This document shows positions 57,447-64,000 of a DNA stretch of 64,000 nt, in pieces (the stretch's first letter is position 1; each line of letters starts with the position of its first letter). Both the position numbers and the translations under genes were made by a program. Under the pieces are notes generated by a model that worked only from the letters and a program-made list of their open reading frames with translations, had not been told where the DNA came from and made no database searches. Origin of the DNA: Streptomyces rishiriensis (GTDB lineage Bacteria; Actinomycetota; Actinomycetes; Streptomycetales; Streptomycetaceae); the NCBI RefSeq assembly GCF_030815485.1, contig NZ_JAUSWV010000002.1, forward strand, positions 6,200,001-6,264,000, read 5' to 3'.

Positions 57447-58316
57447 ATGAGCACGCGGATCGCCTTCCTCAAGGGGCACGGCACCGAGAACGACTTCGTG
57501 ATCGTCCCGGACCCCGAGAACGCCATCGACCTCTCTCCGGCCGCCGTCGCCGCCCTGTGCGACCGCCGCGCGGGCATCGGCGGTGACGGGCTGCTGCACG
57601 TGGTGCGGTCGTCCGCGCACCCCGAGGCGAAGGACATGGCGGCCGAGGCGGAGTGGTTCATGGACTACCGCAACGGCGACGGCTCCGTCGCGGAGATGTG
57701 CGGCAACGGCGTCCGGGTGTTCGCGCGCTACCTCCAGCACGCCGGGCTCGTCACCGATGGTGATCTCGCGATCGCCACACGCGGGGGCGTGAAGCGGGCG
57801 CACCTCGACAAGGAGGGTGACGTCACCGTCGGCATGGGCAGGGCCCGCCTGCCCGAAGGGGACGTCACGGTGAGCGTCGGCGAGCGCAGCTGGCCCGCGC
57901 GGAACGTGAACATGGGCAACCCGCACGCCGTCGCCTTCGTGGCGGACCTCGCGCACGCGGGCGACCTGTCCGCCGCGCCGCCGTTCAGTCCCGCCTCGGC
58001 CTACCCGGACGGGGTCAACGTCGAGTTCGTCGTGGACCGGGGCCCACGGCACGTCGCCCTGCGCGTGCACGAGCGCGGGGCCGGCGAGACCCGCTCGTGC
58101 GGCACGGGTGCGTGTGCCGTAGCCGTGGCGGCCGCGCGCCGGGACGGCGCCGACCCGGCGGCCACCGGTGTGCCGGCGACGTACGTCGTGGACGTACCCG
58201 GCGGCCGTCTGCTGATCACCGAACGGCCCGACGGCGAGATCGAGATGACCGGGCCCGCAGTGATCGTCGCCACAGGGGAGATCGACCCGGAGTGGCTGGA
58301 AACAGTCGCCCGCTGA
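57447..58316 (+). CDS. dapF: Diaminopimelate epimerase
   Basis: 289-aa PLP-independent epimerase converting LL- to meso-diaminopimelate. Streptomyces peptidoglycan uses the LL form, so here the enzyme mainly feeds lysine synthesis. The two catalytic Cys are in EMCGNGVRVFARY and ETRSCGTGACA; the N-terminal KGHGTENDFV is conserved. TACGAT ends 6 nt before ATG 57447, leaderless type. Confidence 0.97.
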   Translation: MSTRIAFLKGHGTENDFVIVPDPENAIDLSPAAVAALCDRRAGIGGDGLLHVVRSSAHPEAKDMAAEAEWFMDYRNGDGSVAEMCGNGVRVFARYLQHAGLVTDGDLAIATRGGVKRAHLDKEGDVTVGMGRARLPEGDVTVSVGERSWPARNVNMGNPHAVAFVADLAHAGDLSAAPPFSPASAYPDGVNVEFVVDRGPRHVALRVHERGAGETRSCGTGACAVAVAAARRDGADPAATGVPATYVVDVPGGRLLITERPDGEIEMTGPAVIVATGEIDPEWLETVAR

Positions 58317-58617
58317 ATCCGCTGGGGCTTGGCATCGCAGGCAGGAGCGGCCCGACGACCCGGAGGGGTGGTCACCGGGATCCGGCTGCGGGGCTCGATT
58401 CCACGATCGAGATCAGGTCAGGTGGCTCGAATTCGTAAACCCCCGATCCTTCGCTCGAATGGGTGATCCGTTTCACGCTCGGCGAGAGGCGGTCAGTCGC
58501 GCGTGATGGGCTCGGTAGCATCAAGCACCGGCCCGGACGGGGAACCGTTCGCCAGTCCCCTGAGCCGTGTCCGCCCTGGGACACCCCGTCCGCCGGTCCA
58601 CGCAGCCGGAGGTGCCC
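58317..58617 (+). promoter_or_regulatory. Upstream region of the relA/spoT homologue
   Basis: 301 bases without a gene. TAGCAT at 58516-58521 is a good candidate -10, ~100 nt before the start codon; a matching -35 is not evident. The ribosome site GGAGG is at 58608-58612. An AT-richer patch with CTCGAATTCG-like direct repeats lies around 58426-58460. Confidence 0.45.
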
Positions 58618-60807
58618 ATGAGTGCGGAGGCCACGAATCCCGCGACCCCAGGCCCGGTAGTGCCTTCAGCGCCCCGCAGGCGCAGTCGCCCCCGGATCGA
58701 CCTGCGTCGCCTCGGCCGGGCCGCGTTGCTCGGCCCGGCCTCCCGCGGCAGGCTGCCCGACGCGATCGGTCACGTGGTCGAGGCCCATCGCGCCCACCAC
58801 CCCGACGCCGACCTCGAGCCGCTGCACCGCGCCTATGTGCTGGCCGAGTCCTCGCACCGCGGACAGATGCGCAAGAGCGGCGAGCCCTACATCACCCACC
58901 CGCTCGCCGTGACCCTGATCCTCGCCGAACTGGGCGCCGAGACCACGGCACTGACCGCCTCACTGCTCCACGACACCGTCGAGGACACGGATGTGACGCT
59001 CGATCAGGTCGGTGAGGAGTTCGGCGCCGAGGTGCGCTATCTCGTCGACGGCGTCACGAAGTTGGAGAAGGTCGACTACGGTGCGGCCGCCGAGCCCGAG
59101 ACCTTCCGCAAGATGCTCGTCGCCACCGGCAACGACGTCCGCGTGATGTCGATCAAACTGGCGGACCGGCTGCACAACATGCGCACCCTCGGTGTGATGC
59201 GCCCCGAGAAGCAGGAACGCATCGCCAAGGTCACCCGCGACGTCCTCATCCCGCTCGCCGAACGCCTCGGTGTGCAGGCCCTCAAGACCGAACTGGAAGA
59301 CCTCGTCTTCGCGATCCTGCATCCGGAGGAGTACGAGCACACCCGCGCGCTGATCGTCGACAACGCCTCCCGCGCGGACGACCCGCTCGCGGAGTTCGCC
59401 GAGGCGATGCGCGCGGTCCTGCGCGACGCCGACATCCAGGCCGAAGTCCTCATCCGCCCGCGGCACTTCGTCTCCGTGCACCGCGCGTCCCGCAAGCGCG
59501 GCCGCATGCGCGGCGCCGACTTCGGCCGCCTGCTGGTGCTGGTGAACGAGGACGCCGACTGTTACGCCGTCCTGGGCGAACTGCACACCTGTATGACGCC
59601 GGTCGTCTCCGAGTTCAAGGACTTCATCGCCGTACCCAAGTTCAACCTGTACCAGTCGCTGCACACCGCCGTCGCCCGCGAGGACGGCCAGGTCGCCGAA
59701 GTCCTCATCCGCACCCACCAGATGCACAAGGTCGCCGAAGCCGGCGTCATCGCCCTCGGCAATCCCTACACGGCTCCCGCGGAGGAGCAGGCCCGGGGGA
59801 GGGTGCCGGCCGACGAGGAACGCGTCGACCCCACCCGGCCCGGCTGGCTCTCCCGCCTCCTGGACTGGCAGGAAGCCGCGCCCGATCCCGACACCTTCTG
59901 GTCCACCCTGCGCGAGGACCTCGCCCAGGACCGCGAGATCACCGTCTTCCGCCCCGACGGCGGCACGCTCGGCCTGCCCGAGGGTGCCACCTGCGTCGAC
60001 GCCGCGTACGCCCAGTACGGCGAGGACGCCCACGCCTGCATCGGGGCCCGGGTGAACGGCCGCCTGGCGACCCTGAGCACCGTTCTGCGGGACGGCGACA
60101 TGGTTCAGCTCCTCATGGGCCAGGACCCCGCCTCGGAGCCCTCCAGGGAGTGGCTGGAGCACGCCCACACCCCCGCCGCCCGCATCGCCATCCAGCGGTG
60201 GCTGGCGACGCACCCGGCCCCGGCCGAGCACGAGGGCGGCGCCGGGACGGCGGAGGACCCCGGGGCCGCGAAGGCCGCCGAGGCGACTGCCCGGTCCGCG
60301 GCCGACCCGGCCACGCCGGACGCCCCCGCCTCGCGCCCCGGCGCCGCGATCACCGTCGTCGACCGGCCCGACGCGAGCGTCCGGCTCGCCGGGTGCTGCA
60401 CGCCGGTGCCCCTCGACGAGGTCACCGGCTTCGCGGTGCGCGGGGGAGTGGTGACCGTGCACCGCGCCGAGTGTTCTGCCGTGGCCCGCATGGCGAACGC
60501 AGGGCGCGAGGAGGTCGACGTGCGCTGGGGGGACACCACCGGATGCCGGGTCACCCTGGTCGCCGAATCGTTCGGCCGCCCCCATCTGCTCGCGGACCTC
60601 ACCGAGGCCATGGCACTGGAGGGCGCCGAGATCGTCTCCGCGACCGTCGAGCCACCGACCCAGCAGCGGGTCCGCCACACGTACACCGTGCAGCTCCCGG
60701 ACGCCGGCCACCTGCCCACCCTCCTGCGCGCCATGCGGAACGTACCCGGCGTCTACGACGTGGGCCGCGCGCAGCACCACGCTTCCGCCTCCCCGGACGC
60801 CGGGTAG
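58618..60807 (+). CDS. rshA: RelA/SpoT homologue with intact hydrolase and degenerate synthetase domain (RshA type)
   Basis: 729-aa RSH-family protein. The HD hydrolase domain (~70-220) has all expected motifs: HRGQMRKSGEPYITHP, SLLHDTVEDTD and KLADRLHNMRTL. The synthetase region (~280-390) keeps FKDFIAVPKFNLYQSLHT and the Glu of AEVLIRT. The ATP/GTP-binding signature normally KHIYSIxRKM reads RHFVSVHRAS, and the R of the DLxAxR motif is lost (DFGRLLV). TGS (REITVFRPDG), a His/Cys-rich region (RLAGCCTPVPLD) and an ACT domain complete the protein. It corresponds, I believe, to S. coelicolor rshA rather than relA. ATG 58618 has GGAGG at 5 nt. Ala-rich linker ~565-595. Confidence 0.92.
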   Translation: MSAEATNPATPGPVVPSAPRRRSRPRIDLRRLGRAALLGPASRGRLPDAIGHVVEAHRAHHPDADLEPLHRAYVLAESSHRGQMRKSGEPYITHPLAVTLILAELGAETTALTASLLHDTVEDTDVTLDQVGEEFGAEVRYLVDGVTKLEKVDYGAAAEPETFRKMLVATGNDVRVMSIKLADRLHNMRTLGVMRPEKQERIAKVTRDVLIPLAERLGVQALKTELEDLVFAILHPEEYEHTRALIVDNASRADDPLAEFAEAMRAVLRDADIQAEVLIRPRHFVSVHRASRKRGRMRGADFGRLLVLVNEDADCYAVLGELHTCMTPVVSEFKDFIAVPKFNLYQSLHTAVAREDGQVAEVLIRTHQMHKVAEAGVIALGNPYTAPAEEQARGRVPADEERVDPTRPGWLSRLLDWQEAAPDPDTFWSTLREDLAQDREITVFRPDGGTLGLPEGATCVDAAYAQYGEDAHACIGARVNGRLATLSTVLRDGDMVQLLMGQDPASEPSREWLEHAHTPAARIAIQRWLATHPAPAEHEGGAGTAEDPGAAKAAEATARSAADPATPDAPASRPGAAITVVDRPDASVRLAGCCTPVPLDEVTGFAVRGGVVTVHRAECSAVARMANAGREEVDVRWGDTTGCRVTLVAESFGRPHLLADLTEAMALEGAEIVSATVEPPTQQRVRHTYTVQLPDAGHLPTLLRAMRNVPGVYDVGRAQHHASASPDAG

Positions 60808-60837
60808 GCCGTGCCTGCGCACGCGTGAGGTGAGCAC

Positions 60838-60871
60838 CGCCGTCCCTCCACGCGCGCGTGGAGGGACGGCG
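60838..60871. terminator. Perfect 34-nt palindrome after rshA
   Basis: Arm CGCCGTCCCTCCACGCG is followed directly by its exact complement, making a 17-bp dyad with no spacer, 30 nt past the rshA stop. As RNA it folds into a very stable hairpin without a U tract; most likely the rshA terminator. Confidence 0.8.
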
Positions 60872-60984
60872 CGTCGTGCGGGTGTCCTTCCGAACGTCAC
60901 CGCACGCGCGCGTGCGCAACCCGTTCGAGTGGGCCGGGCGCGCGTCGCCGACGCGACGGACGTGCGCGCTGGTAGCGGTGGTGC

Positions 60985-62496
60985 ATGCTGCTCACCCCTC
61001 GCGCCCGGCTGAAATCCGCACTCCTCGCCTCGGCCGTCTCCGTCTGCCTCGTCGCCGCGAGCGCCCCGGAGGTCCCGCTCGGTCTCGGCGACCGCCTCTT
61101 CCCGTACCTGGGCAACCCCGGATACGACGTGGCCTCGTACGACCTCGCCTTCAGCTACCCCGGTACCAATACCAAGCCCCTCCAGGCGGTCACCACCATC
61201 GACGCCTGGACCACCACCGCTCTGGACCGGATCAACCTCGACTTCGCCCAGGGGAAGGTCGAATCCGTCGAGGTCGACGGCGAACCTGCCACCTTCAGCA
61301 GCGCAGGCGACGACCTGGTGGTCACCCCGGAGGACGCGCTGCCCGCCGGCAGCTGGATGCGGATCACCGTGCGGCACACCAGCGATCCCGTGAGCACCGA
61401 CGGCCGGGACGGCGGCTGGGTACGGACCGCGGACGGCCTCGCCATGGCCAACCAGGCGGACGCCGCGCACCTGGTCTTCCCGTGCAACGACCACCCGTCC
61501 GACAAGGCGATGTTCACCGTCCGGATCACCGCTCCCAACGGCTACACGGCCGTCGCGGGCGGGCTGCCGACCGGGGTCGAGCGGGCGGGCGAGGCGACCA
61601 CCTGGACCTACCGCACCCAGCACCCCATGGCCACCGAGCTCGCCCAGGTGTCCATCGGGCGCTCCACGGTCGTGCACCGCGAGGGACCGCACGCACTGCC
61701 CGTACGGGACGTCGTGCCCACCAAGGACCGCGAGCTCCTCGAACCGTGGCTGAAGAAGACCCCCGACCAGATCGCCTGGATGGAGAAGAAGGTCGGCCCC
61801 TACCCCTTCGAGACCTACGGCCTGCTCATGGCGGAGGCCTCCACCGGGTTCGAACTCGAGACGCAGACCCTCTCCCTCTTCGAGAGGGACCTCTTCACCG
61901 AGCCCGGCTACCCCAAGTGGTACGTCGAGTCGATCATGGTGCACGAACTGTCCCACCAGTGGTTCGGCGACAGCGTCAGCCCGCGCACCTGGTCCGACCT
62001 GTGGCTGAACGAGGGACACGCCACCTGGTACGAGGCCCTGTACGCGGAGGAGAAGGCGGGGCGCACGCTGGAAGCGCGGATGAAGGCGGCGTACGGCGCC
62101 TCCGACCGCTGGCGCTCCACGGGCGGCCCGCCGGCACGGCCCAAGGCCCCCAACCCGGGGCAGAAGATCAGCATCTTCCGGCCCAACGTCTACGACGGCG
62201 CCGCCCTCGTCCTCTACGCCCTGCGTCAGGAGATCGGCCGGACCGCGTTCGAGCACCTGGAACGGGCGTGGGTCCACAACCACCGGGACTCCACGGCGAC
62301 CACGGCCGACTTCGAGAACCTCGCCCAGGAGATCTCCGGACGCGACCTGGCCCGGTTCTTCAAGGACTGGCTGTACGGCGAGAAGACCCCGGTGATGCCC
62401 GGCCACCCGGACTGGAAGCCGGCGGCGCCGGTCGCCAAGGGTGAACCGAAGGCCGCGCCGAAGGTCGCCCGGCCGGCAGCACGGGCCACGAAATAA
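60985..62496 (+). CDS. M1-family zinc metallopeptidase, secreted
   Basis: 503-aa aminopeptidase-type protein (gluzincin, peptidase M1). A hydrophobic signal sequence covers residues ~8-27. The zinc site is HELSH with the distal Glu in WLNEGHATWYE (HExxH-x18-E). The N-terminal beta domain begins with GNPGYDVASYDLAFSY, a form typical of secreted actinobacterial M1 peptidases; the usual GxMEN motif is replaced by the region TGFELETQTLS. The tail is Lys/Ala-rich. TAGCGG ends 6 nt before ATG 60985 and no ribosome site is seen. It lies between rshA and hflX without an obvious partner. Confidence 0.9.
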   Translation: MLLTPRARLKSALLASAVSVCLVAASAPEVPLGLGDRLFPYLGNPGYDVASYDLAFSYPGTNTKPLQAVTTIDAWTTTALDRINLDFAQGKVESVEVDGEPATFSSAGDDLVVTPEDALPAGSWMRITVRHTSDPVSTDGRDGGWVRTADGLAMANQADAAHLVFPCNDHPSDKAMFTVRITAPNGYTAVAGGLPTGVERAGEATTWTYRTQHPMATELAQVSIGRSTVVHREGPHALPVRDVVPTKDRELLEPWLKKTPDQIAWMEKKVGPYPFETYGLLMAEASTGFELETQTLSLFERDLFTEPGYPKWYVESIMVHELSHQWFGDSVSPRTWSDLWLNEGHATWYEALYAEEKAGRTLEARMKAAYGASDRWRSTGGPPARPKAPNPGQKISIFRPNVYDGAALVLYALRQEIGRTAFEHLERAWVHNHRDSTATTADFENLAQEISGRDLARFFKDWLYGEKTPVMPGHPDWKPAAPVAKGEPKAAPKVARPAARATK

Positions 62497-62631
62497 GGCC
62501 GTGACGAGACGGGCCGTACCGTGCGACCATCGTGAGGTCGGTGCAGCGCGGGACACGGGAATCTCCCGGGGTGCTCGCGCGTTGACCATCATGTAACCCG
62601 CCGTACTGGCATCCAACGACGTAAGGACCCA

Positions 62632-64000
62632 ATGACCTCCTCTTCTTCCCCTTCCCAGGACACCCCGCGCGTTGCGCACGCCTACCCCGAAGGCCTCCGG
62701 GCCGATGCCCTGATGGAAGAGGACGTCGCCTGGAGCCACGAGATCGACGGAGACCGGGACGGCGATCAGCTCGACCGGTCCGAGCGCGCGGCCCTGCGCC
62801 GCGTGGCGGGCCTCTCCACCGAACTCGAGGACGTCACCGAGGTCGAGTACCGCCAGCTCCGCCTGGAGCGGGTCGTGCTCGTCGGCGTGTGGACCACGGG
62901 GACCGCACAGGACGCGGACAACTCCCTCGCGGAACTGGCCGCCCTCGCGGAGACGGCGGGCGCACTGGTGCTCGACGGCGTCATCCAGCGCCGTGACAAG
63001 CCCGACGCGGCCACCTACATCGGCTCCGGCAAGGCCGAGGAACTCCGCGACATCGTGCTCGAGACAGGCGCGGACACCGTCATCTGCGACGGTGAGCTCA
63101 GCCCGGGACAGCTGATCCACCTCGAGGACGTCGTCAAGGTCAAGGTCATCGACCGTACGGCCCTGATCCTCGACATCTTCGCCCAGCACGCCAAGTCCCG
63201 AGAGGGCAAGGCGCAGGTCGCGCTCGCGCAGATGCAGTACATGCTGCCGAGGCTGCGCGGCTGGGGCCAGTCGCTGTCCCGGCAGATGGGCGGCGGCAAG
63301 GGCGGCGGCCTCGCCACCCGAGGCCCCGGTGAGACCAAGATCGAGACGGACCGGCGCCGGATCCGCGAGAAGATGGCGAAGATGCGCCGGGAGATCGCGG
63401 AGATGAAGACCGGCCGCGAGATCAAGCGCCAGGAACGCAAGCGCCACAAGGTGCCGTCCGTCGCCATCGCGGGCTACACCAACGCCGGCAAGTCGTCGCT
63501 GCTCAACCGCCTCACGGGCGCGGGCGTCCTGGTCGAGAACGCCCTGTTCGCGACCCTGGACCCGACCGTGCGCCGGGCCGAGACCCCGAGCGGCCGCCTG
63601 TACACGCTGGCCGACACGGTCGGCTTCGTCCGGCACCTGCCGCACCATCTGGTCGAGGCGTTCCGTTCCACCATGGAAGAGGTCGGCGAGTCCGATCTGA
63701 TCCTGCATGTGGTGGACGGCTCCCATCCGAACCCGGAGGAGCAGCTGGCCGCCGTACGCGAGGTGGTCCGGGACGTCGGCGCCACCGGCGTGCCTGAGAT
63801 CGTCGTGATCAACAAGGCGGACGCGGCCGACCCGCTGACGCTCCAGCGGCTCATGCGCAACGAGAAGCGTTCCATCGCGATCTCGGCCCGCACCGGCCAG
63901 GGCATCGGCGAGCTGCTCGCGCTGATCGACAACGAGCTGCCGCGGCCGTCGGTCGAGGTCGAGGCGCTCGTGCCGTACACCCATGGCGGCCTGGTCGCCC
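62632..64000 (+). CDS. hflX: GTPase HflX (3' end outside window)
   Basis: The first 456 codons of a ribosome-associated GTPase that splits stalled or stressed 70S ribosomes. The N-terminal HflX domain includes YIGSGKAEELRD, then DRTALILDIFAQHAKSREG, then QMQYMLPRLRGWGQSLSRQM. The glycine-rich GGGKGGGLATRGPGETKIE linker precedes the coiled coil and G domain: G1 GYTNAGKSSL (~280), G3 DTVGFVRHLP, G4 NKAD. ATG 62632 has AAGGA 5 nt upstream. The reading frame is open to the window edge. Confidence 0.96.
   Translation, partial: MTSSSSPSQDTPRVAHAYPEGLRADALMEEDVAWSHEIDGDRDGDQLDRSERAALRRVAGLSTELEDVTEVEYRQLRLERVVLVGVWTTGTAQDADNSLAELAALAETAGALVLDGVIQRRDKPDAATYIGSGKAEELRDIVLETGADTVICDGELSPGQLIHLEDVVKVKVIDRTALILDIFAQHAKSREGKAQVALAQMQYMLPRLRGWGQSLSRQMGGGKGGGLATRGPGETKIETDRRRIREKMAKMRREIAEMKTGREIKRQERKRHKVPSVAIAGYTNAGKSSLLNRLTGAGVLVENALFATLDPTVRRAETPSGRLYTLADTVGFVRHLPHHLVEAFRSTMEEVGESDLILHVVDGSHPNPEEQLAAVREVVRDVGATGVPEIVVINKADAADPLTLQRLMRNEKRSIAISARTGQGIGELLALIDNELPRPSVEVEALVPYTHGGLVA

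Noticed and set aside
58960..63984. Minus-strand open frame of 1674 codons across rshA, the M1 peptidase and hflX
   Set aside because: It is antisense to three well-supported genes and crosses their intergenic gaps; composition is Gly/Val/Arg-rich with no recognisable domain.

Overview
The window is a piece of a Streptomyces (or very close relative) chromosome. The GC content is very high with strong third-position bias, GTG starts are common, and the gene order is the conserved actinobacterial core around ftsK-rimO-pgsA-clgR, recA-recX, gluABCD, miaB-miaA-dapF, relA/spoT and hflX. It matches what I remember of the S. coelicolor SCO5746-SCO5796 interval (recall, not a search). It is mostly housekeeping DNA. 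I see no prophage, CRISPR array, insertion sequence or biosynthetic cluster.

Layout. 1-1469: 3' end of a 23S rRNA gene, 5S rRNA and a strong terminator. 1515-2380: a shortened DegT/DnrJ-type aminotransferase relative and tRNA-Thr(GGT). 2404-11929: osmoadaptation module, with osaC (phosphatase/anti-sigma) divergent from osaA (giant HAMP-repeat hybrid kinase) and osaB. 12094-19966: ftsK, a RodZ-like HTH membrane protein, the rimO-pgsA-CinA-like coupled run, clgR and a Dps-like ferritin. 20125-21171: a small membrane gene running into a 45-bp tandem repeat and a gene-poor stretch. 21172-33640: SDR, nei-lhr repair pair, AraC regulator, azlCD exporter, a terpenoid-cyclase-fold protein, DUF3046, an AI-2E family membrane protein and another membrane protein. 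34012-35967: recA-recX under a LexA-type box. 36136-40906: a broken FtsX-type permease, an orphan sugar-binding lipoprotein, a cysteine dioxygenase-rhodanese operon and an FAD monooxygenase. 41083-44465: glutamate ABC transporter. 44780-52367: two two-component systems, a TAXI binding protein, a MazG-like protein and a two-subunit cation/proton antiporter. 52578-64000: miaB, a LigB-like protein, small stress-type proteins, miaA, dapF, relA/spoT homologue, an M1 peptidase and the 5' part of hflX.

How the genes fit together. Functional pairs stand out: osaC/osaAB for osmotic stress, lhr with nei and recA with recX for DNA repair, rimO and miaB (two paralogous methylthiotransferases) with miaA for translation fidelity, and clgR for Clp/Lon protease control. 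Many genes have a -10-like hexamer 6-7 bases before the start codon and no Shine-Dalgarno sequence, which implies leaderless mRNAs.

The most novel item is an unannotated 15-codon, three-cysteine leader ORF upstream of the cysteine dioxygenase-rhodanese operon, which looks like a cysteine-responsive attenuator. Other points of interest are a relA/spoT homologue with an intact hydrolase but degenerate synthetase motifs, a DegT-fold protein missing the PLP-lysine region, and several short tandem repeats that alter protein linkers or a promoter.
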